Source of the DNA: Leucobacter celer subsp. astrifaciens | GTDB lineage: Bacteria > Actinomycetota > Actinomycetes > Actinomycetales > Microbacteriaceae | Direction: 5' to 3' | NCBI RefSeq assembly: GCF_001273835.1 | Contig: NZ_JHEI01000146.1 | Location: 1 to 64,000, forward strand | Length of the DNA stretch: 64,000 bases | In this document: positions 49,552 through 58,314 of the stretch, one piece after another | Layout: each line of letters begins with the position of its first letter | How positions within the stretch are numbered: the stretch's first letter is position 1 | The notes under the pieces: model-generated | What the model saw: only the letters and a program-made list of their open reading frames with translations | Told to the model about the DNA's origin: nothing | Database searches by the model: none | Program-made: the position numbers and the translations under genes

Positions 49552-49639
49552 CGCCGGCCCGGCGAGCGGAGCGAGTCGAAACCGATCCGGGATCTCCACC
49601 CGGGATTTCGACTCCGCTGTGCTGCGCCCCCACCGGCGG
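49552..49639. repeat. dispersed palindromic repeat, copy C
   Basis: CGCCGGCCCGGCGAGCGGAG with GCGAGTCGAAA on one side and TTTCGACTCCGCTGTGCTGC followed by CCACCGGCGG on the other. It occupies nearly all of the space between the polyprenyl synthase stop and the fprA start, so any fprA promoter must overlap it. Confidence 0.85.
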
Positions 49640-49643
49640 AAGA

Positions 49644-50699
49644 CTATCCCTCGCGGTTCACGATCGAATCGGCCATGCGTTCGAGCGCGCGTTTCACCGG
49701 AGACTTGGGCAGCACCTCGAGCGCCTGCTTCGCCTCCTCGGCCCAGCGCTTCGCCGTCGCCTCGGTCTCCCGTGTCACCTCGTGCGCGCGCAGCGCCTCG
49801 ACCTCGGGGTCGAGCAGCGCGGGATCCGCGCCCTCGGCGATCGCCGCTGCACCGGCGTCGATGCGCCCCAGCAGCTCCGCGTCGGCGGGGTTCTCGCCGG
49901 CCCGCTGCTGCAGCAGCAGGTAGGGGAGCGTGGCCACGCCCGCCCGCAGGTCCGTGCCGGCGCGCTTGCCCGTCTGCTCCTTCTTCGGCGAGAGGTCGAT
50001 CACGTCGTCGATCAGCTGGAACGCGACACCGATGCGCTCGCCGTACTCCATCACGGGGTCGGCGTACTCCGCCGGACCGTGACCGAACATCACTCCCATG
50101 CGGGCCGCGGTGGCGATCAGCGCACCGGTCTTGTCGGCGAGCACCTGGATGTAGTGGGCGATCGGCTCGTCGCCCTCCTGCGGACCGACGGTCTCGTGCA
50201 GCTGCCCCAGGCAGAGGCGCTCGAAGGTGCGCGCCTGCAGCAGGATCGCCTCCTCGCCCATGCCCGACACGAGCGACGACGCCCGGGCGAAGAGCAGATC
50301 CCCCGCGAGGATCGCGACCGAGTTCGACCACACGGTCTGCGCCGCCGGCACTCCGCGGCGCAGCTTCGCGTCGTCCATCACGTCGTCGTGGTACAGCGAG
50401 GCGAGGTGAGTCAGCTCGACCGCCTGCGCTGCGCGGCGCACCAGTTCGTCGGGGCCGTCGCCCAGTTCGCTCGTCAGCAGCGTCAGCATGGGCCGGATCC
50501 GCTTGCCGCCCGCGTCCATGAGGTATCGAGCCGGCGCGTCGGCGATGGGAGAGGCGAAGCGAAGATGCTCCGCCAGCTCGGCCTCGATGAGCTCGAGCTG
50601 ATCCTGCAGCGCCTTCGCGTGGCGGCGATCCTGCGCGCCTCTGAAGAGGCGCATCGGCAGCGCCTGCGTCGCCGTATCGTAAGCTTCGGGTCGGCTCAC
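49644..50699 (-). CDS. polyprenyl diphosphate synthase (menaquinone side chain)
   Basis: 351 residues. The first Asp-rich motif is LYHDDVMDDAKLRRG and the second LIDDVIDLSPKKEQTGK; the latter lies in the expected FQLIDDVIDL context. The GTG start overlaps the menG stop by 4 bases. The enzyme condenses isopentenyl units into a long prenyl diphosphate of C35-C45, used to alkylate dihydroxynaphthoate. The residues just before the first motif (ELTHLAS) are small, as in long-chain synthases. Its coupling to menG supports a menaquinone role. Confidence 0.92.
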   Translation of the reverse strand: MSRPEAYDTATQALPMRLFRGAQDRRHAKALQDQLELIEAELAEHLRFASPIADAPARYLMDAGGKRIRPMLTLLTSELGDGPDELVRRAAQAVELTHLASLYHDDVMDDAKLRRGVPAAQTVWSNSVAILAGDLLFARASSLVSGMGEEAILLQARTFERLCLGQLHETVGPQEGDEPIAHYIQVLADKTGALIATAARMGVMFGHGPAEYADPVMEYGERIGVAFQLIDDVIDLSPKKEQTGKRAGTDLRAGVATLPYLLLQQRAGENPADAELLGRIDAGAAAIAEGADPALLDPEVEALRAHEVTRETEATAKRWAEEAKQALEVLPKSPVKRALERMADSIVNREG

Positions 50700-51796
50700 T
50701 GGGTCTCTCCGGCCTTCGGTTCGGGGCGCTCGGGTGCGCTGGGGTTCGCGGAAGCGACGGGCTTCGCGGCCGGTTTCGCGGCGGCGGGTTTCTTCGCAGC
50801 GGGTTTCTTGGCGGCAGGCGCCTTCGCGGCAGGAGCCTTGGTCGTGGGCTTCGTCGTCGTGGGCGCGTTCGTGGCGGGCTTCTTCGCCGCGGGTGCGGGC
50901 TTCTTCGCTGCGGGCCTCTTCGTCGCTGTCGCGGGCGCCTTCGCAGCCGCAGGCTTCTTCGGCGCAGGGGCGGGCTTCTTCGTCGCGGGGGCGGGCTTCT
51001 TCGCCGCCGCCGGCGCATCGGCGGTCGCAGGCTTCGCCGCGGGGGCCGCCGTCGCGACGGGCTCAGGCGCCGCGGGCTGCTTCGGCTCGTGGCGCACGAA
51101 GCCGCGGTGCAGCGCGACGATGCCGAGGGTCAGGTTGCGGTAGGCGACGCGCTCGAAGCCCGCCTCGCGCATCCAGGCTCCGAGCTCGTCCTGATCCGGC
51201 CAGGCCTCGATCGACTCGTTGAGGTAGCGGTAGGCCTCCGCCGCCTCGCGGTTGATCAGGCCTGCGATGCGGGGCAGCACGTGCCGTCCGTAGAACGCGT
51301 AGGGCCCGCGCACGAGCGGGGACGGCGGCGTGGAGAACTCCGCGATCACCACCCGGCCGCCGGGCTTCACCACCCGGCGCATCTCGGCGAGCGCCTTGCG
51401 GGGGTCGTTCACGTTGCGCAGCCCGTAGGAGATCGTTGCGGCGTCGAAGCTGTCGTCGTCGAAGGGCAGAGCCGTCGCGTCCGCCCACACGAACTCGATG
51501 AGCTCGTTGCCCGCGTGGCGCCTGCGCCCCTCCTCGAGCATCCCCTTCGAGAAATCCGCGGCGACCACCTGAGCGCCGTGCGCGGCGAGCGCCGCCGAAG
51601 AGGTGCCGGTTCCGGCCGCCAGATCGAGGATCCGCATGCCCTTGCGCGGACCGATGGCCCGCGTGGTGGCGATGCGCCAGAGGCGATCGTTGCCCACGGT
51701 CAGCACGTCGTTGATGAGATCGTAACGAGGGGACACCTCGTCGAACATCGCGGAGACGTCGGCGGCGTGCTTGGTCGCGGTATCGGCTCGAGTCAC
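50696..51796 (-). CDS. menG: demethylmenaquinone methyltransferase with Lys/Ala/Pro-rich tail
   Basis: 366 residues. The first ~236 are a complete UbiE/MenG methyltransferase: MFDEVSPRYDLINDVLT, SAM motif ILDLAAGTGTSS (57-68), YGLRNVNDPRKAL (124-136) and VVKPGGRVVIAEFS. From about 240 to the end comes a repetitive tail made of KKPAPA, KKPAAAK and KAPAAK units, like histone-H1-type or HupB tails. Normal MenG ends at about 230-250 residues. The GTG start is nearly contiguous with GGAGGG. The enzyme makes the last step of menaquinone synthesis; the tail may bind DNA, acidic lipids or be modified. Confidence 0.92.
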   Translation of the reverse strand: MTRADTATKHAADVSAMFDEVSPRYDLINDVLTVGNDRLWRIATTRAIGPRKGMRILDLAAGTGTSSAALAAHGAQVVAADFSKGMLEEGRRRHAGNELIEFVWADATALPFDDDSFDAATISYGLRNVNDPRKALAEMRRVVKPGGRVVIAEFSTPPSPLVRGPYAFYGRHVLPRIAGLINREAAEAYRYLNESIEAWPDQDELGAWMREAGFERVAYRNLTLGIVALHRGFVRHEPKQPAAPEPVATAAPAAKPATADAPAAAKKPAPATKKPAPAPKKPAAAKAPATATKRPAAKKPAPAAKKPATNAPTTTKPTTKAPAAKAPAAKKPAAKKPAAAKPAAKPVASANPSAPERPEPKAGETQ

Positions 51797-51863
51797 CCCT
51801 CCATGTTAGTCCGTCGGGCTGATCCGGAGCTGGCGGACGGTCGCCGCGACGCCGCGCGATCCC

Positions 51864-53177
51864 TCACGAGTCCCAGATCGGACCGAAAGCCGGGATGCCG
51901 CGGCGCTCGAACTCGCGGACGAGACGGGAGGTGACCGGCTGGTTCGCGACGCAGATGACCGCGTCGGCTCCGGAGGCGAGGTATGCCTCGTAGGCGAGCG
52001 CGACCACGTCGGGCTTGCCCCGCTCGTGCGTGTTCCAGATCACGGCCTCGGGTTGCGCCGCGGTCACCTCGTCGACGAGGCCGTCGCCGTAGGTGGCACG
52101 CGGGGTCTTGGTGACCCACACCAGCCTGGAGCCCTGCGTGTCGGTGAGCAGATGCCCGAGCGCCGGCCCGATGCCGCTCCCGGTGGTCACGTACAGCACC
52201 CTGCGGAAGAGCCGCTTCGCGTTGGCGACGCCGACCGTGGGGATGCCCCTGACCCACACGTGCGTCGGGGGTTCGTCGATGAATCGCGAGGTCCACTCGC
52301 CGGCGCGCGAGACGACCATGCGGTACCCCGACTCCCCCGGCGCTGCCGGCACGCAGGCGAAAGGGTGCCAGCCGAACAGGGGGTGCCTGCTGATCGCGCG
52401 CGTGGTCCCCACCGGAGGGGTGTAGCCGTAGTCCAGCCGCACGATCGCGGCGTGATCCGATGGCCGCTCCACCGTCACCGCCACGCGTCGCAGCAGCAGC
52501 CACGGCCACAGCGCCAGAGCGGTCGAGACCACGAGCATCCAGAAGATCGGCGAGGTCAGCAGCGCCTCGCCGAACCCGCGCAGCGGGGTCTGCAGCTGAG
52601 CGAGCACGAGGGCGTTGATCCACGCGAGCACCAGCACCGACCAGGTGCCGAAGCGGTGCGACGCCTCGAAGAGATCGTGGTGGCGGCTCCGGATCCTCGG
52701 AGCCGCCAACACGCAGGTGGTGAGGAGCACGAGGGTGATCAGCAGCGCCAGAAGGACCGACACGTCGTCGTATCCCGGTTCGCCGTCCGCCCAGGCCGGT
52801 GCGAGCAGCACGAAGTACACGATGTACCAGGCGGTTCCGGCCATCGCACCGCCGACGTGCAGGCCGCCCACGTGGTAGTACTGCGCCAGCCGCCAGCGCA
52901 GCCGCAGCGGCCAGCTGGTGGGCGCCCGGGTCGCCAGCCAGGAGATGAGATTCACGGCCCAGTGCTGGCGCGGCAGTATCGCGAAGAGCAGGTTGAGCTG
53001 CGAGATCGCCGCGATGATCTGCAGGCTGTGCGCGTGCGGCTGCCACCATCCGGCTGCGGCGCCCCACACGAAGATCGCGCTGTTGACGACGAGCACCGCG
53101 ACGAGCAGCGTCGCGTACAGCATGACTCGCGCACGACCCCGCGGTTGCGCATCGATGGCGTTCGGCTGATCGTTCAC
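51864..53177 (-). CDS. integral membrane FAD/NAD(P)-dependent reductase, TmpA-like
   Basis: 437 residues with a GTG start and GGGAGGT upstream. About six membrane segments fill residues 18-215; a ferredoxin-reductase-like cytosolic half follows, with GWHPFACVPA as a likely flavin site, VLYVTTGSGIGPALGHLL as the nucleotide-binding start and a NQP-containing C-terminus. The HHDLFEASHRFGTW stretch resembles that of fungal TmpA-type membrane oxidoreductases. No ferric-reductase heme His pairs are evident. It is divergent from the isochorismate synthase gene. It may pass electrons across the membrane, but the acceptor is unknown. Confidence 0.72.
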   Translation of the reverse strand: MNDQPNAIDAQPRGRARVMLYATLLVAVLVVNSAIFVWGAAAGWWQPHAHSLQIIAAISQLNLLFAILPRQHWAVNLISWLATRAPTSWPLRLRWRLAQYYHVGGLHVGGAMAGTAWYIVYFVLLAPAWADGEPGYDDVSVLLALLITLVLLTTCVLAAPRIRSRHHDLFEASHRFGTWSVLVLAWINALVLAQLQTPLRGFGEALLTSPIFWMLVVSTALALWPWLLLRRVAVTVERPSDHAAIVRLDYGYTPPVGTTRAISRHPLFGWHPFACVPAAPGESGYRMVVSRAGEWTSRFIDEPPTHVWVRGIPTVGVANAKRLFRRVLYVTTGSGIGPALGHLLTDTQGSRLVWVTKTPRATYGDGLVDEVTAAQPEAVIWNTHERGKPDVVALAYEAYLASGADAVICVANQPVTSRLVREFERRGIPAFGPIWDS

Positions 53178-53286
53178 GCTACCTCCCTGATCCTCATCCA
53201 AAATATGAGAATGAATGCAATAGTGCAACAAGTATATGCATCGGCCGCTGAGGTGTTCCCCCGGCGAGGACGGTAGATTGGTACGA

Positions 53287-54618
53287 GTGACCACTGATCG
53301 CGGAGTGCCCCGGCTGCGCGCGACCACGAGAGCGCTCACCGCAACGCCCGATCTCGTGTCGCTCGCCGACCCGCAGCACCCCCTGCTGTGGCTCCGCGAC
53401 GACCGCGGCTGCGTGGGCATCGGCGAGACGCTGCGTCTGAGCTTCAGCGGACCGACCCGGTTCCAGGATGCCGCGGAGCACTGGCGGCGGATCGCGGCGG
53501 CGGCCGAGATCGACGACCCGGTTCGGCTGCCCGGCACCGGTCTCGTCGCGCTCGGCACCTTCGCCTTCGCGGATCGCAGCGCCTCCGAGAGCGCGCTCAT
53601 CGTGCCCCGCCTCCTCGTCGCGCGGCACCGCACGACCTGGTGGATCACCGAGATCTCCCTCGCCGACGACACCGCGGCGAGCGCGCCGACCCTCCCCGAG
53701 GCCGGCTCCCCGGGGACCTGGGGCGGCACCGCCTTCACCGAGCTGCCCGTCGCGAGCGACGACGAGAGTCCGTCGGCTCCGCATTCGGGCACCGCCGCGA
53801 GCGACGGAACCGTCGACGCGTACCTGAACGGGGTGCGCGAGGCCGGGCGCCGCATCTCGCAGGGCGAGGCCGAGAAGATCGTGCTCGCGCGCCAGATCAC
53901 AGGCACGGTTCCCGCCGATGCCGACCTGCGGGTCCCCCTGCGGCGGCTCGCCGAGCGCTACCTCGATTGCTGGACCTTCGCGGTCGACGGGCTCGTCGGC
54001 GCGAGCCCCGAGACGCTCATCCGCTCCACCGGCGGCGCCGTCTCCGCGCGCGTGCTCGCCGGCACGCGCGGGCGCCACCCCGAGGACGCCAAGCGCGACG
54101 CGCGCGCCAGGGACGAACTGCTCACGAGCGCCAAGGAGCAGCACGAGCACGCCTTCGCGGTGCAGAGCGTGGTGACCGCGCTCTCCCCGTACGTGAGCGA
54201 GCTGCGCACCAGCGAGGAGCCGTTCACGCTCCAGCTGCCCAACGTGTGGCACCTGGCCACCGACCTGGGGGCGAGCCTCGGCGATCGCAGCTCGGCGCTG
54301 GAGCTCGTGGGCGCGCTGCACCCCACCGCAGCGGTCGCGGGGACCCCGACCTCGGCCGCGGTCGCCGCGATCGACGAGCTCGAGCCGTTCGACCGCGGGC
54401 GCTACTCGGGCGCCGTGGGCTGGATCGATGCCGCCGGCGACGGCGAGTGGGTCATCGCGCTGCGCTGCGCCCAGGTCGGCCCGGCGGATCCCGCGACCCG
54501 GGAACGCCCCGTGGTGGCGAGCGCCGGCGGCGGGATCGTGGCTGGATCGGATCCTGCGCACGAGCTCGGCGAGACCGTTTCCAAGCTGCGCCCCATCACC
54601 GAGGCCTTCGCGCCGTAG
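53287..54618 (+). CDS. menF: isochorismate synthase (MenF/EntC family)
   Basis: 443 residues. The chorismate-binding domain is complete: GEAEKIVLARQI with its catalytic Lys, SPETLIRSTGG, LAGTRGRHPEDAK, SAKEQHEHAF, HLATDLGA, LHPTAAVAGTP and ELEPFDRGRYSGAVGW with its Glu. The GTG at 53287 begins with the variable N-terminal part; the ribosome site is modest. It opens the menaquinone route from chorismate. The other genes of the route here, menD and menG with polyprenyl synthase, are on the opposite strand nearby. A siderophore role is less likely in this neighbourhood. Confidence 0.9.
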   Translation: MTTDRGVPRLRATTRALTATPDLVSLADPQHPLLWLRDDRGCVGIGETLRLSFSGPTRFQDAAEHWRRIAAAAEIDDPVRLPGTGLVALGTFAFADRSASESALIVPRLLVARHRTTWWITEISLADDTAASAPTLPEAGSPGTWGGTAFTELPVASDDESPSAPHSGTAASDGTVDAYLNGVREAGRRISQGEAEKIVLARQITGTVPADADLRVPLRRLAERYLDCWTFAVDGLVGASPETLIRSTGGAVSARVLAGTRGRHPEDAKRDARARDELLTSAKEQHEHAFAVQSVVTALSPYVSELRTSEEPFTLQLPNVWHLATDLGASLGDRSSALELVGALHPTAAVAGTPTSAAVAAIDELEPFDRGRYSGAVGWIDAAGDGEWVIALRCAQVGPADPATRERPVVASAGGGIVAGSDPAHELGETVSKLRPITEAFAP

Positions 54619-54628
54619 GCGCCTCCGG

Positions 54629-54780
54629 GGTTTCGACTCGTCGCTGCGCTCCTCGCTCGACCGGCGGGATACCGCAGCCGCCGGTCGAGCGAGCACGGAT
54701 CGTTCGAGAGCAAACGCGTCAGCGTTTGTGCGCGATCCGTGGTGGCACTGCTGCGCCAGCCGAGTCGAAACCCGGCGAGC
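54629..54780. repeat. dispersed palindromic repeat, copy D, with an inner hairpin
   Basis: TTTCGACTCGTCGCTGCGCT ending in CTCGACCGGCGGG, then CCGCCGGTCGAGCGAGC, and a GAGTCGAAACCCGGC end at 54761-54775. The right half is split by a 49-base segment holding a second hairpin: CACGGATCG/CGATCCGTG with CAAACGC/GCGTTTG inside. It lies between the convergent menF and PPK2 genes. Confidence 0.85.
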
Positions 54781-54784
54781 CGGA

Positions 54785-55657
54785 TCACTCCGGCCAACGC
54801 ATCTCGAGCGTGCCCTCGACGCGGGCCCGCTCCGCGGCGACATCGAAGTCGGGCTCCGGCCACCGCGGGTTCATGCGCTGCAGCTCGGAGATGACGATCC
54901 GCTGCACCGCCGCCCGCGCGTACCACTTGGCGTTCGCGGGCACCACGAACCAGGGCGCGTGATCGGCGGCCGTGCGCTCGATGGCGATCTGGAAGGCCTC
55001 CATGTAGGCCGCCCAGTGCTGCCGCTCGTCGACGTCGCCCGTGTTGTACTTCCAGTGCTTCTCGGGGTCGTCGAGCCGGGCGAGCAGGCGCTCCGCCTGC
55101 TCCTCGGGTGAGATGTGCAGCATGATCTTCACCACACGCACCCCGTCGTCGGAGATGCGGCGTTCGAAGTCGGCGATCGCCCCGTAGCGGCGTTCGATCT
55201 CCTCGGGCGGGGCGAAACCGCGCACGCGCTGGATCAGCACGTCCTCGTAGTGCGAGCGGTCGAACAGCCCGATGACACCCGGGCCCGGCACGCGCGGCTC
55301 GACGCGCCAGAGGAAGTCGTGCGCGCGCTCCTCCTCCGTGGGGGATTTGAAGGCCGTGAGCGCGAGGCCGTAGGGCTCCAGCAACGAGAACACGTGGTTG
55401 ACGATCCCGCCCTTGCCCGCGGCATCCATGGCCTGCAGCACGACGAGCAGCCGCTCCTTCGCGCCGAGCCTGCTCTGCGCGAAGAGCTTCTCCTGCAGTC
55501 CGCGCAGCTGCTGCGCGGACTGCGCCAGCTCCGCCACGCCCGCGCGCTTCCCGCCGTCGATGCCGGGCGTCGCGGCCGGATCCACATCCCGCAACCGGAA
55601 ACCCGGTCCGACGCGCAGCAGCTCCGCCACATCCCCGGTCCAGAACTCTCGCGCCAT
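54785..55657 (-). CDS. ppk2: polyphosphate kinase 2 family protein
   Basis: 290 residues of the PPK2 domain: VVLQAMDAAGKGG as the P-loop, GLFDRSHYEDVL as the Walker B-like lid motif, and the KWYARAAVQRIV segment. The single-domain length and sequence SPTEEERAHDFLWRVE fit class I to III PPK2 enzymes that phosphorylate nucleotides from polyphosphate. The ATG follows GGAGGAGG. The direction of reaction cannot be read. It is a stand-alone gene flanked by two repeat copies, D and E. Confidence 0.9.
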   Translation of the reverse strand: MAREFWTGDVAELLRVGPGFRLRDVDPAATPGIDGGKRAGVAELAQSAQQLRGLQEKLFAQSRLGAKERLLVVLQAMDAAGKGGIVNHVFSLLEPYGLALTAFKSPTEEERAHDFLWRVEPRVPGPGVIGLFDRSHYEDVLIQRVRGFAPPEEIERRYGAIADFERRISDDGVRVVKIMLHISPEEQAERLLARLDDPEKHWKYNTGDVDERQHWAAYMEAFQIAIERTAADHAPWFVVPANAKWYARAAVQRIVISELQRMNPRWPEPDFDVAAERARVEGTLEMRWPE

Positions 55658-55703
55658 GCCGCCTCCTCCGCTCGGATGACTCCCACTGTAGAGCCACCGA
55701 TGC

Positions 55704-55842
55704 CGGGTTTCGACTCCGGCCTCCGGCCTCCGTTCAACCGGCGGGCCGGTCATCCTCTGGTTGAGCGGAGCGCGCAGCGCGGAGTCGAAACCGGGATCCC
55801 ACGGGGTTTCGACTCGCGTCCGGTTCGCTCGACCAACGGGCC
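55704..55842. repeat. dispersed palindromic repeat, copy E
   Basis: Three half-elements: GGGTTTCGACTCCGGCCTCC ending in GTTCAACCGGCGGG, then GGTTGAGCGGAGCGCGCAGC with GGAGTCGAAACC, and GGGTTTCGACTCGCGTCCGG ending in CTCGACCAACGGG. It fills the gap between the menD stop and the PPK2 start, both on the minus strand. Confidence 0.85.
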
Positions 55843-55845
55843 GGG

Positions 55846-57672
55846 TCAGCGGCTCAGCGGAACCTCGACGAGCGTCGGACCGCCGACCGGCTCGGTGAGC
55901 AGGCTCTCGAGCTCGCCGCGGGTCTCGACACGTCGGTACGCCCAGCCGTAGGCCTCGGCGAGCGCCTCGAGGCGCGCCCGCTGCGGCGTGTACATCACGC
56001 GGTCGTAGGCCGCCTGCTCGGCCGATCCCGCCACCTCGAGCCCGTCGAAGATGGTGCCGCCGCCGTCGTTGCCGACGAAGAGCTGGATGCGGGGGCGGTC
56101 CTCGCCCTCGGGCAGCAGCAGGGATCCGGCGTCGTGCAGCAGCGCCAGGTCGCCCATGAGCACGCGCGTCGAGCCCGCGGCCCTGGCCGGATCGTCGCTC
56201 GCCTGGCTCGTCACCGCCACCCCGAGCGCGGTCGCCACCGTGCCGTCGATACCCGCGAGTCCGCGGTTCGCTCGGACCTCCAGCTTGCGGGCCGGCGCGA
56301 GTCCGTCGAGCACCCGCACCAGCCGGGAGGCCGCGAGCACCAGGCGGTCGTGCGGCCAGGTCGCGCGCCAGACGCTCTCCACCAGCAGCTCGCGCGAGAC
56401 CGGCTCGCGCATCACGGCGACCTCGGCCCGCGCATAGGCGCTGCGCTCCTTGTACCCGGTCGCGAGAGCGGCGTCGAGGTCTGGCTCGTGCACGGTGCTG
56501 CGCTCCCGCAGCAGTTCGCGATCCGCGAGCACCCACGTCCCCAGCCAGCGGCGCAGCGCACGCGGGTCGTGATCCTCGGCCACCCGCGCCGCACGCACCA
56601 CACGCGCGTTGCGGCCCGGGTCGAAGTGCTCGGCGTCGCCGTACGGATCGACCACGACCACGTCGACGTCCTCGCGCCGCAGCAGCGCCGGGACCTGTCG
56701 TGTGAGTGTGGGGTGCCCGAATACGATGGCCTGCTCGGCAAGACCGCCGATGACCGGATCGTCGATCAGCGTGGCGTACGCCGCGATCGTCTCGCGCCCG
56801 TAGCGCGAGCCGCTGACCGCCTCGGCGAGCAGCGGCAGACCCGCGGCGTGCGCGAAGGCCTCCGCCTCCGGCCCGGCGCCCTCGCCGGCCACCACCACGG
56901 CGAGCGCATCGCCGCGGTGCGTGTAGGTCTCCTCGTCCGCGAATCCGAGGTGCGTGAGATACCCCCTGGCGCCCGCGTGCACTCGCGGATCGCCGAGACC
57001 CCCGGTCTCCGACTCGCGCAGCTGCCCGGCCTCGACCGCCGCAGCCTCGAAGCCGCGCGCGATCATCTCGTCGAAGCCCGCGGTGCCTGAGAGCGGCTCG
57101 CGGAACGCGAGATTGAGGTGCACGGGACCCGGAGCGGCCTCGCCGAGGAAGCCGGTGGCGGCGGAGAGCGCCTCGTCGGCGAGCGCGCTCGGTTCCCGAT
57201 CCCGGCCCCTGAGAAGATCCCCGTCCTGCCCGAACTCGGGCGCGGCGACATCGCGCGCGAGGCGGGTGATCCCGGCGAAGATCCCCGTCTGCCGGGTCGT
57301 CTGGTTGCTGCGGATCCCCCGCAGCTCGGCCGGCCGGTCCGCGGTCAGCAGCAGCAGCGGCACCCGCCCCTCGTGCGCCTCGAGCACCGCCGGCATCAGG
57401 TTGGCGACGGCCGTACCGCTCGTCACGATGACGGGCGCGGGGACGCCCGTTTCACGTGCAACCCCGAGCGCGAAGAACGCCGCCGAGCGCTCATCGAGCC
57501 GCACATGCAGCCGGATCGCCCCCGCGCGCTCCGCCGAGGCCGCGGCCAGCGCGAGCGCCTGCGAGCGCGAGCCCGGGCACAGCACCACGTCCTCCACGCC
57601 GCGGCGGATGAGCTCGGCCAGCAGTTCGACCGCGAACATCGAAGACGGCGCGGGGTGCGGCGTCGCGCTCAC
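55846..57672 (-). CDS. menD: 2-succinyl-5-enolpyruvyl-6-hydroxy-3-cyclohexene-1-carboxylate synthase
   Basis: 608 residues. LLAELIRRGVEDVVLCPGSRSQAL-type opening (catalytic Glu region, CPGSRSQ at 33-39), HVRLDERSAAFFALG, VIVTSGTAVANLMPAV and, near the end, NRGLAGIDGTVATALG plus VNDGG-like NDGGGTIFDGLE are all MenD marks. It is thiamine-diphosphate dependent and joins 2-oxoglutarate to isochorismate, the step after MenF. The ATG overlaps the stop of the PLDc_N gene by 4 bases, so those genes are co-transcribed. An ATG 11 codons later is an alternative start. Confidence 0.94.
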   Translation of the reverse strand: MSATPHPAPSSMFAVELLAELIRRGVEDVVLCPGSRSQALALAAASAERAGAIRLHVRLDERSAAFFALGVARETGVPAPVIVTSGTAVANLMPAVLEAHEGRVPLLLLTADRPAELRGIRSNQTTRQTGIFAGITRLARDVAAPEFGQDGDLLRGRDREPSALADEALSAATGFLGEAAPGPVHLNLAFREPLSGTAGFDEMIARGFEAAAVEAGQLRESETGGLGDPRVHAGARGYLTHLGFADEETYTHRGDALAVVVAGEGAGPEAEAFAHAAGLPLLAEAVSGSRYGRETIAAYATLIDDPVIGGLAEQAIVFGHPTLTRQVPALLRREDVDVVVVDPYGDAEHFDPGRNARVVRAARVAEDHDPRALRRWLGTWVLADRELLRERSTVHEPDLDAALATGYKERSAYARAEVAVMREPVSRELLVESVWRATWPHDRLVLAASRLVRVLDGLAPARKLEVRANRGLAGIDGTVATALGVAVTSQASDDPARAAGSTRVLMGDLALLHDAGSLLLPEGEDRPRIQLFVGNDGGGTIFDGLEVAGSAEQAAYDRVMYTPQRARLEALAEAYGWAYRRVETRGELESLLTEPVGGPTLVEVPLSR

Positions 57673-58193
57673 TTCTGCGCCGCGTCGCCGTCTGGACGCG
57701 CGTCGCTGCCGTTGGCGGACTCGTCGCCGGACTCGTCGGCGTCGCCGGACGGCTCCGCCGCGTCGCCCGGATCCCGGGGCGGCTCCTGCGCATCGAATCC
57801 GAGCGGGCTCGCCGGCTCCTCACGCGGCGCCTCCGGAGCTTCTCCGGGAGCGGGGCTCTGCTGCCCCTCGCCCGGAAACGTCTCGTTGTCGAGCTCGCGC
57901 AGCCGCTCCTCGAGATCGCGCATGTGCGCGTCGAGATCCTCGTTCGAGAGGTGCGTCCCGGTGAAGCGCGGGTCGTCGTCCGGCGCACGGCGCGGTGCGG
58001 CCGACGACTTCGCTCCCTTGCCGATGAAGAACCACAGCACGCCGCCGATGACCGGCAGCAGCACGACGATCACGACCCACATGGGCTTGCTCACGCCGCG
58101 CGCACGCGATGCATCGGTCATCGCCGCGTCGACCAGAGCGTACAGCGTGAAGGCCACTGCGACGACGATCCCGATAATCACGAATCGCACCAT
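57669..58193 (-). CDS. PLDc_N domain membrane protein
   Basis: 174 residues. Two membrane segments (about 3-21 and 40-58) enclose the short PLDc_N pattern: ALVDAAMTDASRARGVSK, then WVVIVVLLPVIGGVLWFFIG. A coiled-coil-like stretch LDAHMRDLEERLRELDNE follows, and the last 75 residues are acidic, Pro/Glu/Ser-rich and probably disordered. Such proteins occur next to menD in many Actinobacteria. Their function is not known; a link to the membrane steps of menaquinone use is only suggested by the 4-base overlap with menD. Confidence 0.88.
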   Translation of the reverse strand: MVRFVIIGIVVAVAFTLYALVDAAMTDASRARGVSKPMWVVIVVLLPVIGGVLWFFIGKGAKSSAAPRRAPDDDPRFTGTHLSNEDLDAHMRDLEERLRELDNETFPGEGQQSPAPGEAPEAPREEPASPLGFDAQEPPRDPGDAAEPSGDADESGDESANGSDARPDGDAAQK

Positions 58194-58314
58194 AGGTCCA
58201 TGCTACCGGCCCTGTCTGGTCGCCTCCTGGCTGCCTCCCTCCGCCGCCGGTCGCACGGGGCCGGGGACGCGGCCGGACGGTTTCGCCTCAGGTGCCGCGG
58301 GTAGACTCGGCCCC

